Assembly (NCBI GenBank): GCA_039182515.1
Contig: JBCDCE010000019.1
Span: forward strand, 1 to 58,177
Direction of reading: 5' to 3'
DNA from: JBCDCE01 sp039182515
GTDB taxonomy: Bacteria > Pseudomonadota > Alphaproteobacteria > Rhodobacterales > Rhodobacteraceae
Length of the DNA: 58,177 nucleotides
Shown here: positions 42,808 to 52,113 of the stretch, piece by piece
How positions within the stretch are numbered: the stretch's first letter is position 1
Layout of the letters: the number at the start of each line of letters is the position of its first letter
Notes under the pieces: generated by a model
Databases searched by the model: none
What the model was told of the DNA's origin: nothing
Seen by the model: only the letters and a program-made list of their open reading frames with translations
Position numbers and translations under genes: made by a program

Positions 42808-44574
42808 CTAGGAATTTGGTACGCCGGCCTTGGCTAGACCTTCGAGGAAATGCCTGCCTCCAGCCGTTTCAAGACCTGGGTAGCCTGAAGCCTTGAGACC
42901 TTCGATGGAGAAGTTTGGCTCCACCGAGTTGAGCTTCTCAAGATACAGTTCCGCTGCATCGATATTTTCCAAGTGCGCCATGCTGGACACCAAAACGCGC
43001 AAAAGTGAGTTGAACTGTGGACGCTCTGACAAGGCGTATTTGGCAGCTTCCACAGCCAAGACATGCTCACCCGCGAAGCAAGCCGAAATGGCGCGAGAGG
43101 TCTCGAAATAGTAGCGATAGGGGCTAAACTGCCCCAAGTGGCATGCCCAACGCGCCATGGAAAGCGCAGGTCGTGGTTGACCCGCATAGGTATGCAGCAT
43201 GGAATAGAGATCCCACGCGAGAGTTTGCGTTGGATTTTGCCGCAAGGCCGTTTCAAACAAACCAGCAGCGAAATCGTACTCGCCAAAGAGATAGCTGTGA
43301 ACGTGTGCCACGAGGGCTGAGATCAAAGCATTGTCAGTGGAAAGCTCGCGGGCGAGTGCCGCATGTTCCTGGGCGCGCTCAATCAGGTCACTGTCTTCAA
43401 ACCGAAACCGTTGGCCAATTTGGAAGGTGATCAGGAAGGCCATAAGCGCGTGGGCTTGTGCGGCGTTTGGTTGGTCCTTCAAACCTAGATTTAGGATTTC
43501 TTCAGCCGCTTTGAGATCATCACGGCTCAATTCGAGCATGCGTGATAAAGCTGTGGCGCCGCGAAAACGTCCGCTGGCGCTCTCATAAGGTGCTGGACCA
43601 ACAAAGAACGCCATGAGCTGGTCAACAGCTCCGCGCACGAGGTTGTGGGTCATGGTGGGGTCCGCGTTGCGCACAGTTCCCGGGATCTCGACGTCCGAGT
43701 GCCAACTACGTCCTTCACCAACGCCTTCAAATACTTGAACAAGAGCACGCTGCGCGTCGTTGCCAGAGAAGTAAGTGAAGCTCACGGTAGCTTGGTTGGC
43801 TTTAGCATCAACGTCATTTTCGCTGTTGGGGATCACCATAAGATCCCCAGCGCTTTCAGGACTTAGGATGGTGAAGTCACCAACTTCCCGCAGCGAGCGC
43901 ACGAGCGTTGCCTGAGTCGCATTTGCAAGTTGAAGTCCAAGCTTGGGATCGTTCAAAAACCGAGGTGGTCTGAGAATAACCGGCCAATTGCCTCGTGCTA
44001 TGTTTTCCTTTGGCGCTTCGGCGCGCGCAGCTACTGGAGAAGCGGGTGCAAGAGGGCGCTGAACGTCGTTGCTTTGAAAGCGCTGGAGCCAAAGCTCAAG
44101 TTCTGAGACCCGCCAGCTTTGAAATTCTGCGTCGTTGATATCCAGGTCTTCAAGGAAATGATCTTCGCCCGCGGGTCCGGTGAAACCGCTGTCCGAAAGC
44201 TCGGCTTCGCCTTTAAGGGCTTGCATCAGATCAATGTCAACAACATCAAGATTAAGCGTGACTGTGTTCTGATCCGTTTGAAAGGCGCGTGTCTCGATGG
44301 GACCGAGCGACCGGCGAATTTCCAAAAGGCTTTGGCGTAAACTCGCAGCAGATTGAGCTTCGGATTTGTCAGACCACAGCTTATGGCGCAGCCAAACGCG
44401 GGACCGGGCTCCGCGTGGCGCGAGCGCTAACATCGCAAGCACCGCCCGAGACTTCTTCGACTTAGGCGCGAGCTCAGTCCCATCTTGCCCAAGCAGCGAA
44501 AAAGGTCCGAACAGATAAAGCCTTAGCAGCGGATTTTCGGTCAACAATTTAGATTGCCCCAAGTGTTCTTTCAT
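42808..44574 (-). CDS. Winged-helix regulator with TPR domain (SARP-like)
   Basis: The 588-residue protein starts with an OmpR/BTAD-type DNA-binding domain: LRLYLFGPFSLLGQDG, then KKSRAVLAMLAL, then RSRVWLRHKLW and ASLRQSLLEIRRSLG (about residues 15-105). A middle region (about 180-310) has alternating strands and may be a TolB-like domain. The C-terminal 250 residues form tetratricopeptide repeats (for example PTQTLAWDLYSMLHTYAG). Such one-component regulators are frequent in roseobacters; the signal is unknown. Neither candidate start (ATG 44574 or GTG 44598) has a clear ribosome site; I prefer the ATG. It sits between trhO and gyrB without an obvious target. Confidence 0.82.
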   Translation of the reverse strand: MKEHLGQSKLLTENPLLRLYLFGPFSLLGQDGTELAPKSKKSRAVLAMLALAPRGARSRVWLRHKLWSDKSEAQSAASLRQSLLEIRRSLGPIETRAFQTDQNTVTLNLDVVDIDLMQALKGEAELSDSGFTGPAGEDHFLEDLDINDAEFQSWRVSELELWLQRFQSNDVQRPLAPASPVAARAEAPKENIARGNWPVILRPPRFLNDPKLGLQLANATQATLVRSLREVGDFTILSPESAGDLMVIPNSENDVDAKANQATVSFTYFSGNDAQRALVQVFEGVGEGRSWHSDVEIPGTVRNADPTMTHNLVRGAVDQLMAFFVGPAPYESASGRFRGATALSRMLELSRDDLKAAEEILNLGLKDQPNAAQAHALMAFLITFQIGQRFRFEDSDLIERAQEHAALARELSTDNALISALVAHVHSYLFGEYDFAAGLFETALRQNPTQTLAWDLYSMLHTYAGQPRPALSMARWACHLGQFSPYRYYFETSRAISACFAGEHVLAVEAAKYALSERPQFNSLLRVLVSSMAHLENIDAAELYLEKLNSVEPNFSIEGLKASGYPGLETAGGRHFLEGLAKAGVPNS

Positions 44575-44688
44575 ATGCACGCTGCCACCACTCAGCACAG
44601 CATATGCCCTGAGCTATGGTGTAGCGTTAAAAAAGTGTTAAGTCACGAAAACCTTGCGAAAAAATGACGAGATTAAGGCGCCAAGCTT

Positions 44689-47103
44689 TTAAAAATCTAG
44701 GTTCTCGACAGACAGGGCATTTTTTTGAATAAAATCTCTTCTGGGCTCAACGACGTCCCCCATGAGCTTGGTAAAGAGATCATCCGCTTCGGCCAAATCA
44801 TCTACTTTCACTTGTAAGAGCGTGCGCGCATCGGGATCGAGCGTGGTTTCCCAAAGCTGGTCAGGATTCATTTCTCCCAAACCTTTGTAGCGTTGCAAGC
44901 TCAACCCTTTTTCACCCTCATCCAAAATCGCTTTCAGCAGACTTAGCGGGCCATGGATGACACTGCGGCGCTCTTTGCGCACCAATTCGGCAGGTCCTGC
45001 GTAAATCTCTTGCAGACTTTCCGTGAACGAGCCCGTTCGCCGCGCTTCGCCGGATCTGAGCATGGGCCCATCAAGAGTACGAACCTCTTCGACCCCGCGC
45101 AAAATACGGCTGAGCCGCATACCGTGATCTTGCGTCGGACGACCTTGCCAGCCTCTTTCATATTCCAATGCAATGAGATCGAGCCTACGGGCCACTTTGT
45201 CTGCAGTGCCTTGCAAATCTGCATCTATAACGCCTGGGACAAAAGCCCCAGCAATCGCGGCTTGCTCAAGAATGTGGCGCGGATAATGCGTTGGGAACGC
45301 GTCCAGAATGCGCTTGAGCTGACGCGCTTCTGTCACGACGCGACGCAAATCTTGACCTGCGATCTCCATGCCGGAGCTTAGCTGCAAAGTGGTGTCTTCG
45401 ATTCCTTGATCGACCAGGTAGTCATCCAGTGCAGCTTGGTCCTTGAGATACACCTCAGACCGACCGCGTGCGACCTTATAGAGAGGAGGCTGGGCAATGT
45501 AGAGGTAGCCACCTTCGATCAGCTCCGGCATCTGCCGGAAGAAGAACGTCAGTAGCAACGTGCGGATGTGTGCGCCGTCCACATCAGCATCCGTCATAAT
45601 GACGATCTTGTGGTAGCGCAGTTTGTCGATATTAAACTCGTCGCGCCCGATCCCGGTGCCAAGCGCCATAACGAGATTACCAATCTCTTGGCTTGAGAGC
45701 ATCCGGTCAAAGCGCGCGCGCTCCACATTGAGGATCTTACCTCTGAGCGGCAGTACGGCTTGAGTGCGTCGGTCGCGGCCTGTTTGAGCAGAGCCGCCAG
45801 CGCTATCCCCCTCCACAAGAAACACTTCTGTTTTGGAGGGGTCTTTTTCGGAACAATCTTTGAGCTTTCCGGCCAAGAAGTTCACGTCCATAGCGGTTTT
45901 GCGCCGCGTGAGTTCTCGCGCTTTGCGCGCCGCTTCACGCGCAAGGGCCGCTTCAATGATTTTGCCAACAATCATCTTGGCCTCAGTGGGGTTTTCTTCA
46001 AACCATTCGCTGAGCTTTTCACCAACAAGCCCTTCCACAGCGGGCCGCACTTCGGAACTCACCAACTTGTCTTTGGTTTGCGAGCTGAACTTCGGATCGG
46101 GCACTTTGACCGAAAGGACGCAAGTGAGGCCTTCGCGTGCATCATCCCCGGTGAAATTCACTTTCTCGCGCTTCGCGATCCCAGTATCTTGCGCGTATTT
46201 CTGAATAGTGCGCGTCAGCGCGCCACGAAAGCCCGCCATATGGGTGCCGCCATCACGCTGTGGGATGTTGTTGGTAAAAGGCAGGACGTTTTCGTGGTAG
46301 CTGTCGTTCCACCACATCGCGACTTCCACACCGATATCGTCTTTGGTGCCTTCCACATAAATCGGCTCGGGCATGACGGACGACTTTGAACGGTCGAGAT
46401 ACTTCACGAACTCCTTCACGCCGCCTTCGTAGAAAAGCTCTGTTCTGAGCGCTTCTGCGGGGCGCTCATCCTCCAAGATGATCCGGACGCCAGAATTGAG
46501 GAAAGCCAATTCACGCAAGCGCTTCTCGAGCGTTTCAAAAGAGTAATCGAGGTTCGAAAAGGTGCTTGTTGAGGCCAAGAACCGCACTTCAGTGCCGGTT
46601 TCTTCCGTCTCGCCGATGACCTTGAGGTGCTCAGTTGTTTCACCGTGCTCAAAGCGGGCTTTGTGGATCTTACCGTCGCGCCAAACCTTCAGCTCGAGCC
46701 AAACCGACAGCGCGTTCACGACTGAGACGCCAACGCCGTGCAGGCCACCCGAAACCTTGTAGGAATTGCTGTCAAACTTACCGCCCGCGTGAAGCTGAGT
46801 CATGATCACTTCAGCAGCTGAGACGCCTTCTTCCTCATGGATGCCCACAGGAATACCGCGGCCGTTATCGCGCACGGAAATACTGGCATCTGCATGGATT
46901 TTTACGTTTACGTAATCAGCATGACCGGCCAAGGCTTCGTCGATGCCATTGTCGACGACCTCGTAAACCATATGATGCAGGCCGCTGCCATCATCGGTGT
47001 CACCGATGTACATGCCAGGGCGCTTGCGAACCGCCTCTAAGCCCTTGAGAACTTTAATAGAATCAGCGCCGTACTCTTCGGGATTTTCGCTCGGATCTGC
47101 CAT
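44689..47103 (-). CDS. gyrB: DNA gyrase subunit B
   Basis: The 804-residue ATPase subunit of gyrase has the GHKL motif DNGRGIPVGIHEEEG, the glycine-rich loop GGLHGVGVSVVNAL, the transducer domain with QTKDKLVSSEV, and the TOPRIM domain with EGDSAGGSA, PLRGKILNVE and DADVDGAHI. The tail ends MGDVVEPRRDFIQKNA, the usual C-terminus. A consensus-like promoter lies just upstream. It is separated from recF by the LysE and VOC genes. Confidence 0.98.
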   Translation of the reverse strand: MADPSENPEEYGADSIKVLKGLEAVRKRPGMYIGDTDDGSGLHHMVYEVVDNGIDEALAGHADYVNVKIHADASISVRDNGRGIPVGIHEEEGVSAAEVIMTQLHAGGKFDSNSYKVSGGLHGVGVSVVNALSVWLELKVWRDGKIHKARFEHGETTEHLKVIGETEETGTEVRFLASTSTFSNLDYSFETLEKRLRELAFLNSGVRIILEDERPAEALRTELFYEGGVKEFVKYLDRSKSSVMPEPIYVEGTKDDIGVEVAMWWNDSYHENVLPFTNNIPQRDGGTHMAGFRGALTRTIQKYAQDTGIAKREKVNFTGDDAREGLTCVLSVKVPDPKFSSQTKDKLVSSEVRPAVEGLVGEKLSEWFEENPTEAKMIVGKIIEAALAREAARKARELTRRKTAMDVNFLAGKLKDCSEKDPSKTEVFLVEGDSAGGSAQTGRDRRTQAVLPLRGKILNVERARFDRMLSSQEIGNLVMALGTGIGRDEFNIDKLRYHKIVIMTDADVDGAHIRTLLLTFFFRQMPELIEGGYLYIAQPPLYKVARGRSEVYLKDQAALDDYLVDQGIEDTTLQLSSGMEIAGQDLRRVVTEARQLKRILDAFPTHYPRHILEQAAIAGAFVPGVIDADLQGTADKVARRLDLIALEYERGWQGRPTQDHGMRLSRILRGVEEVRTLDGPMLRSGEARRTGSFTESLQEIYAGPAELVRKERRSVIHGPLSLLKAILDEGEKGLSLQRYKGLGEMNPDQLWETTLDPDARTLLQVKVDDLAEADDLFTKLMGDVVEPRRDFIQKNALSVENLDF

Positions 47104-47130
47104 GGCTTTTCACCTTCGTATTTTCCCCAA

Positions 47131-47159
47131 TTTATAGGGGATTTCGAGGGTATTGTCAC
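47131..47159 (-). promoter_or_regulatory. Sigma-70 type promoter of gyrB
   Basis: On the gene strand, GTGACA (47159-47154) and TATAAA (47136-47131) are separated by exactly 17 nt, one mismatch each from consensus. The -10 lies inside the inverted repeat TCCCC/GGGGA, so DNA supercoiling or a hairpin could affect it, as known for gyrase promoters. The start codon is about 28 nt downstream of the -10. Confidence 0.7.
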
Positions 47160-47298
47160 GCAAATCACACAACATTTTGTGGCGCGGTGGTTCTTATCAC
47201 ATGGCGGGTTTTTTAAGGTCTCTAAAGAAGGCCGTTCGCGCGACACTCTCGAAGTCTCAAGGGAGGTTTTCGCGTATTAAGTTTCTCGAGGACCCAAG

Positions 47299-47919
47299 TT
47301 ATGTAAATGCGATCACAGCCCCGACCAAGATCAACAAATACCCCGAAACCGTGTTTATGCGCTTTAGGGTTTGCGGATCTTTGAGCACGGCACGGATCCG
47401 ACCGACAAATCCCGCCAAGAGCAGATTTCCAAGCATCGGAATAACCATCGAAATCGCGCAGACCGCTGCGATATCCGCCCAGGTCAGAACCGTGAGGTCA
47501 AAAAAACCAGGCAATACGCCCATGTAAAACAATATCGCCTTGGGGTTTCCGATGATCACAGCGAGCCCCGCAACAAAGCCTGCGAGCATGCCGGGTTTTG
47601 TGAGGCGACTGTCCTCACTGAGGCCGGCGTCTGCATGCCGGATCAACAAAACCCCCATCGCGATGAACACAAGCACCGCGACGTACTTCATCACAAGCAT
47701 TGCGCCTTCGATTTGATCAACGACCCAGGCCATGCCCAAAAGCGCCAGAAGCGCCCAAACGATATCTCCCAAGGCCACACCAACCGCCAGAGGCCAGGCA
47801 GATGAGAACCCACCCGACAAAGCACGCGCCGTCAAAGCCACCCAAACGGGTCCAGGGGTCAAAAAGAGAATAACCGTTGCGCCCGCGTAAACCAGAAGAT
47901 CAAAAAAACTCGCGCTCAC
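47299..47919 (-). CDS. LysE/RhtB family amino acid exporter
   Basis: The 206-residue protein has five to six membrane helices and the family N-terminal motif LFLTPGPVWVALTARALSGG (a variant of TPGPN), followed by GNPKAILFYMGVLPGFFD in the middle. Such proteins export amino acids or homoserine lactones; the substrate is not predictable. The GTG start overlaps the stop of the VOC gene (GTGA), so they are translationally coupled. Confidence 0.9.
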   Translation of the reverse strand: MSASFFDLLVYAGATVILFLTPGPVWVALTARALSGGFSSAWPLAVGVALGDIVWALLALLGMAWVVDQIEGAMLVMKYVAVLVFIAMGVLLIRHADAGLSEDSRLTKPGMLAGFVAGLAVIIGNPKAILFYMGVLPGFFDLTVLTWADIAAVCAISMVIPMLGNLLLAGFVGRIRAVLKDPQTLKRINTVSGYLLILVGAVIAFT

Positions 47920-48338
47920 TTAATCTTTCCGTCTTCATCGAGTTCCCAAAACGGGTTGAAGGCATATTCCCAGATATGGCCATCTGGGTCTGCAAATGTC
48001 CCTGAATATCCACCCCAGAAAACCTTTTCTGGCCGTTTGCATTCCAACGCACCGCACGCCAGTGCTTCTTCGTAGGCCTTGTCAACTGCTTTTTCGTCAG
48101 AAAAATTCTGCGCCAAAGCCATCGCGCCATTGCCAAGGCTTTCAAAAGGTTTGTCGATGTCTTCGGCGTGTTTTGATTTTTTATAGAGACCAAATTTCGC
48201 GCCCTGCATGTCAAAGAACGCGGCGTGCTCGAGCTTCTCTTCTAAAACCCAGCCGATAGCCAGGTAGAAGTCTACGGCACGATCGAGATCTTCCACTGCA
48301 AGTGTAATCAGAGTGATGCGATTTTTGGGAAGGGTCAT
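47916..48338 (-). CDS. VOC (glyoxalase/bleomycin resistance) family protein
   Basis: The 140-residue protein shows the beta-alpha-beta-beta-beta pattern of the vicinal oxygen chelate fold with TLAVEDLDRAVDFYLAIGW at the start and GYSGTFADPDGHIWEYAFNP near the end, the latter being the classical metal-binding strand. Substrate unknown. ATG overlaps the recF stop (ATGA) and its own stop overlaps the LysE start, so the three genes form a tight unit. Confidence 0.88.
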   Translation of the reverse strand: MTLPKNRITLITLAVEDLDRAVDFYLAIGWVLEEKLEHAAFFDMQGAKFGLYKKSKHAEDIDKPFESLGNGAMALAQNFSDEKAVDKAYEEALACGALECKRPEKVFWGGYSGTFADPDGHIWEYAFNPFWELDEDGKIK

Positions 48339-49441
48339 GCAATTTGCTCCACTTTTGAAATGCCGTTTGTGTCTGTCACGTTCAAATATCGCGCCCGGTC
48401 GCCAAGCGCCTCAAATAAGCTGCGCTCTGTGCCTGTCATCCAAGCCTGGGCTCCTAGGGCGCTGATCTCGTCATACAGCGCCGCACGTCTCGTCGGATCA
48501 AGATGGGCTGCGACCTCATCAAGCAACACAAGGGGCGCGTAGCCGAGGTCTTCCTTTAAAGCTCTCGCATTCGCCAAGATGAGCGAAATCAGTAATGCCT
48601 TTTGCTCACCCGTTGAACAGTCTTTTGCAGCCACGTCTTTGGCCTCGTATCTCGCTACAAGGTCTGATCGGTGTGGTCCAACTAAGGTCCGCCCGGCTTG
48701 TAAATCGCGTGGTCGGCTTTCTGCAAAGGCGCGCGCAAGATCCTCTGAGGCCTCGGAAAGATCCCCCTCAGTATCGACCAAGGTCAGCCCAGCGGTCGGA
48801 AAGGCGGTCTGAGCAGCCTCCTGAGCTTGGGTTAACCGCTCCACGGCCGCACGGCGGTGAGACACGATCAGAGAACCACTTTCCGCCATTTGCAGCTCGA
48901 GCGCTTTGTACCAATGCGCATCACGCACCTGGTCTTTGAGCAAGCGATTGCGCTCTCGCATCGCTTTTTCATAGGTCAGGATCATTTCGCCGTGTTGAGG
49001 CGTAAAGCTCAAAGTCATCCGATCCAAGAAACGTCGCCGCCCATCTGCGCCTTCGATAAACAGACGGTCCATGGAAGGGATCAGCCACAACACACGTGTC
49101 AGATCCGCCAGTTTGAGTTGACTGGCCGCTTTGCCATCTATTTTGAGCTGACGGGCTGTGTGAGCCTCACTCCAAGTCTCAATTTCGTGAGGACGTTCTA
49201 AAATCGACACCCGTGACGTAAGCTTCCAGCCCAGGGCTTCTGGGCGCCGCGTCATGTCTTCTGCAGACGCACGGCGCAGACCGCGCCCCGGGGAAAAGAG
49301 CGACACAGCTTCTAGGATATTGGTCTTGCCAGCGCCATTGGCCCCGGTGATGGCGATGGGTCGCGCATCGGTTTGAATTTCGGTGATTTGGTGCGACCGA
49401 AAATGAGACAGTTTTAGGCCGGTTAAAAACAACCCTGTCAT
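48335..49441 (-). CDS. recF: DNA replication and repair protein RecF
   Basis: The 368-residue SMC-like ATPase loads RecA at gapped DNA. Walker A is GANGAGKT at 33-40, the signature region contains DCSTGEQKALLISLILANA and Walker B is APLVLLDEVAAHLD. It begins LTGLKLSHFRSH, the family start. It lies 55 bp after dnaN; a dispersed repeat copy fills the gap. Confidence 0.96.
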   Translation of the reverse strand: MTGLFLTGLKLSHFRSHQITEIQTDARPIAITGANGAGKTNILEAVSLFSPGRGLRRASAEDMTRRPEALGWKLTSRVSILERPHEIETWSEAHTARQLKIDGKAASQLKLADLTRVLWLIPSMDRLFIEGADGRRRFLDRMTLSFTPQHGEMILTYEKAMRERNRLLKDQVRDAHWYKALELQMAESGSLIVSHRRAAVERLTQAQEAAQTAFPTAGLTLVDTEGDLSEASEDLARAFAESRPRDLQAGRTLVGPHRSDLVARYEAKDVAAKDCSTGEQKALLISLILANARALKEDLGYAPLVLLDEVAAHLDPTRRAALYDEISALGAQAWMTGTERSLFEALGDRARYLNVTDTNGISKVEQIA

Positions 49442-49450
49442 CGCTCACAT

Positions 49451-49490
49451 CTTTTTCTTGGCCAAAATACTCCCGCCGGAGGCATTCCGA
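49451..49490 (+). repeat. Dispersed intergenic repeat, copy 3
   Basis: CTTTTTCTTGGCCAAAATAC followed by TCCCGCCGGAGGCATTCCG shares its core with copies 1 and 2 and extends into a CGCCGGAGG block. It fills the dnaN-recF gap, antisense to both genes. Confidence 0.65.
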
Positions 49491-49496
49491 ACGGCG

Positions 49497-50615
49497 TTAC
49501 ACGCGCATTGGCATGACCACATAGACAGCACTTGTGTCATTGCCTTCGCGCATCAGCGTCGGATCGCCTGAGGAATTGAACAAAAATACCGCGTTTTCAC
49601 GATCCACTTGGCTCGCAATCTCCAAAAGGTATTTGGCGTTAAAGCCAATCTCCAGCCGCTCGTCGCCGTAGGCCACGGCCAATTCCTCTTCCGCTGCACC
49701 GCTGTCTGGCGCGTTCACGGATAAGACCAACCGATCTTCATCCAAAGCCAGTTTTACCGCGCGCGAACGTTCAGAGCTGACGGTCGCCACCCGATCAACA
49801 GCCTTAGCGAAGTCGCTGGCGTCCACTTCAAGCTTGCGCGTGTTGGCTTGCGGAATAACCCGCGTGTAATCGGGGAAAGAGCCATCGATCACTTTGGATG
49901 TCAGCGTAATATCCTGGCTAGCAAAGCGAATTTTGGTCTCAGAGACGGATACAGCGATTTTAGCTTCATCGTCTTCCAACAGTTTGCGCAACTCACCAAC
50001 GGTTTTACGCGGTACGATCACCCCTGGTAGATCGTCGGCACCTGCTGGCAGATCTGCATCAATGCGCGCAAGGCGGTGCCCGTCGGTGGCAACAGCACGT
50101 AAAACTGCGCCACCCTCACTTTCGGAGCGATGCAAATACACCCCATTGAGGTAGTAGCGCGTTTCTTCCGTGGAAATCGCAAATTTTGATTTATCAAAGA
50201 GCCGGCGCAGAACAGGCGCATCAGCTGAGAAATTTGATTGGTATTCCGATGATGCCATCACGGGGAAGTCTTCTTTGGGTAGCGTTGCCAAAGTGAAGTT
50301 TGAACGCCCCGCTTCTACCGTCAACCGGCCAGCTGCTGTGTCTTCGGTCAGGCTGACGAGTGCACCGTCCGGCAATTTGCGCACAATCTCATGCAGCGTA
50401 ACGGCACTTACGGTTGTAGCGCCTGCTCGTTCGATCTGCGCATAAGCCGTATCTACCACCTCAATATCGAGGTCTGTGGCGCGAAACTGCACGCGTTCAC
50501 CTTCTGCCTCAATCAGCACATTGGCCAAAATAGGAATGGTGTTGCGACGCTCCACAACTGATTGTGCTTGGGAAACCGCTTTGAGCAAAGCAGCGCGCTC
50601 GATGCTGAGTTTCAT
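49497..50615 (-). CDS. dnaN: DNA polymerase III beta sliding clamp
   Basis: The 372-residue clamp protein has three similar domains and the usual start MKLSIERAALLKAVSQAQSV, including ERRNTIPILANVLI, and the end VVMPMRV. The ring tethers DNA polymerases, including DnaE2, to DNA. GGGGAG and a second GGGG lie upstream of the ATG. A 151-bp gap to dnaA shows an AGCCC/GGGCT hairpin without a T tract. Confidence 0.98.
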   Translation of the reverse strand: MKLSIERAALLKAVSQAQSVVERRNTIPILANVLIEAEGERVQFRATDLDIEVVDTAYAQIERAGATTVSAVTLHEIVRKLPDGALVSLTEDTAAGRLTVEAGRSNFTLATLPKEDFPVMASSEYQSNFSADAPVLRRLFDKSKFAISTEETRYYLNGVYLHRSESEGGAVLRAVATDGHRLARIDADLPAGADDLPGVIVPRKTVGELRKLLEDDEAKIAVSVSETKIRFASQDITLTSKVIDGSFPDYTRVIPQANTRKLEVDASDFAKAVDRVATVSSERSRAVKLALDEDRLVLSVNAPDSGAAEEELAVAYGDERLEIGFNAKYLLEIASQVDRENAVFLFNSSGDPTLMREGNDTSAVYVVMPMRV

Positions 50616-50766
50616 ATCCCCGTTACTCCCCTGGATTGAGGGCCAAGATTTAGCGCCAATATTTTATGAGCAGATAGCCGTTGGGAAGGGCACAGTAGCC
50701 CATTCCCCACCGGGCTCAAGTCCTTATTAAAGATGGGGTACAGGTCAATCCCAAGCGCAAGTGAGA

Positions 50767-52113
50767 TTAAGCCTCAAGCGCGCGGCGCAGAATTTCGAGA
50801 TCATCCGCCAATTGGCTATCTGTTTGAGCCAATTCTTCTATGCGGCGAACGCCATGCATCACAGTTGTATGGTCGCGGTTTCCGAAGCGGCGCCCAATTT
50901 CTGGCAGAGACTTCGATGTCATTTGCTTGGCCAAATACATCGCGACTTGCCGTGGTCGGGCATAGCTGCGCAGGCGCTTTGGTCCCTGGATGTCACTCAT
51001 TCGAATGTTATAGTGTTCACAGACTAGGCGCTGGATCTCTTCAATCGAAACCTTACGGTCGCTTTCTCGCAGGATGTCCGAAAGGCAGTCTTGTGCCAGT
51101 TCCAGGTTCACTTCACGCCCCACTAGGTGACCAAAGGCAAACAAACGCGTCAGGGCCCCTTCAAGGACTCGTACGTTTTTAGAGATTCGATGTGCCAAAA
51201 ACTCCAGAACCCCATCAGCAATCTCAATACCAGGATACTGGTGAGCATATTGGTGAACCTTTGACTGCAAGATGCCCAAGCGCAGCTCGAAATCTGTTGG
51301 ATGCAGATCCACTATCAAACCAGAGGACAACCGCGACTTTATACGCTCTTCGAGATCTTTGATCTCACCAGGCGCACGGTCAGCGGAAATAATGATTTGT
51401 TTGTTTGCGCTGACCAGGCTGTTGAACGTGTGGAAAAATTCCTCTTGGGTGCTGTCTTTGCCAGCGATAAATTGCACGTCATCGACCATCAGAATGTCGA
51501 CTGTGTGAAACATCGCTTTGAAATCCATGGTTTTACGAAGCCGCAGCGCCTGGATAAAGCGGTACATAAATTGATCTGCGGAAAGATATAGCACGCGCAG
51601 GTCAGGCTGTTTGGCTTTTAGCTCATGGGCAATGGCATGCATGAGGTGGGTTTTACCCAAACCCACACCGCCATAGAGGAACAGAGGGTTGAAAACAGCA
51701 GGTCCACCCTCTGCCACGCGGCGCGCAGCAGCATGCGCCAAGTTGTTTGATTTCCCAACAACGAAGTTCTCAAAGGTGAAGCGGTTGTCGAGGTTCATGC
51801 CTGGCAGATCGTCATGCGATTTACGGCTTGGGGCACGCGCCGCTTGAGTCTCGTTTTTGACTGGTGATGCATTTGGGACAGTCTCGAAAGAGAGCCTCTG
51901 CGCGGGCAGACCTGCGTTGCAAAATCCGAGCAAGATCGCGTCTTGGAAGTTCTTTGAGACATAATCACCGATGAAAGGCGTTGGCGTTTCAAAGGTTACG
52001 ACTCCCGCTTCAATATTCGAAAACCTGAGCGGAGCGATCCAATTGCTGAAATTGTTCGTGCCGACCGACTTCTTAAGCGTGTCTTGAATCGTGCCCCAAG
52101 TGTCTTGCGTCAT
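50767..52113 (-). CDS. dnaA: Chromosomal replication initiator DnaA
   Basis: The 448-residue AAA+ protein has an N-terminal domain I, a short linker (about 85-105), Walker A GGVGLGKT at 148-155, Walker B ILMVDDVQF, and a domain IV ending in FGNRDHTTVMHGVRRIE, the DnaA-box binding helix. The ATG at 52111-52113 is preceded by GGGGG 5 nt upstream; the open frame continues 43 codons further but without family similarity. Gene order dnaA-dnaN-recF is conserved. Confidence 0.97.
   Translation of the reverse strand: MTQDTWGTIQDTLKKSVGTNNFSNWIAPLRFSNIEAGVVTFETPTPFIGDYVSKNFQDAILLGFCNAGLPAQRLSFETVPNASPVKNETQAARAPSRKSHDDLPGMNLDNRFTFENFVVGKSNNLAHAAARRVAEGGPAVFNPLFLYGGVGLGKTHLMHAIAHELKAKQPDLRVLYLSADQFMYRFIQALRLRKTMDFKAMFHTVDILMVDDVQFIAGKDSTQEEFFHTFNSLVSANKQIIISADRAPGEIKDLEERIKSRLSSGLIVDLHPTDFELRLGILQSKVHQYAHQYPGIEIADGVLEFLAHRISKNVRVLEGALTRLFAFGHLVGREVNLELAQDCLSDILRESDRKVSIEEIQRLVCEHYNIRMSDIQGPKRLRSYARPRQVAMYLAKQMTSKSLPEIGRRFGNRDHTTVMHGVRRIEELAQTDSQLADDLEILRRALEA

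Noticed and set aside
47153..47527. Rightward frame upstream of gyrB running over the LysE gene
   Set aside because: Most of it is antisense to the clear LysE gene and it lacks recognisable features.
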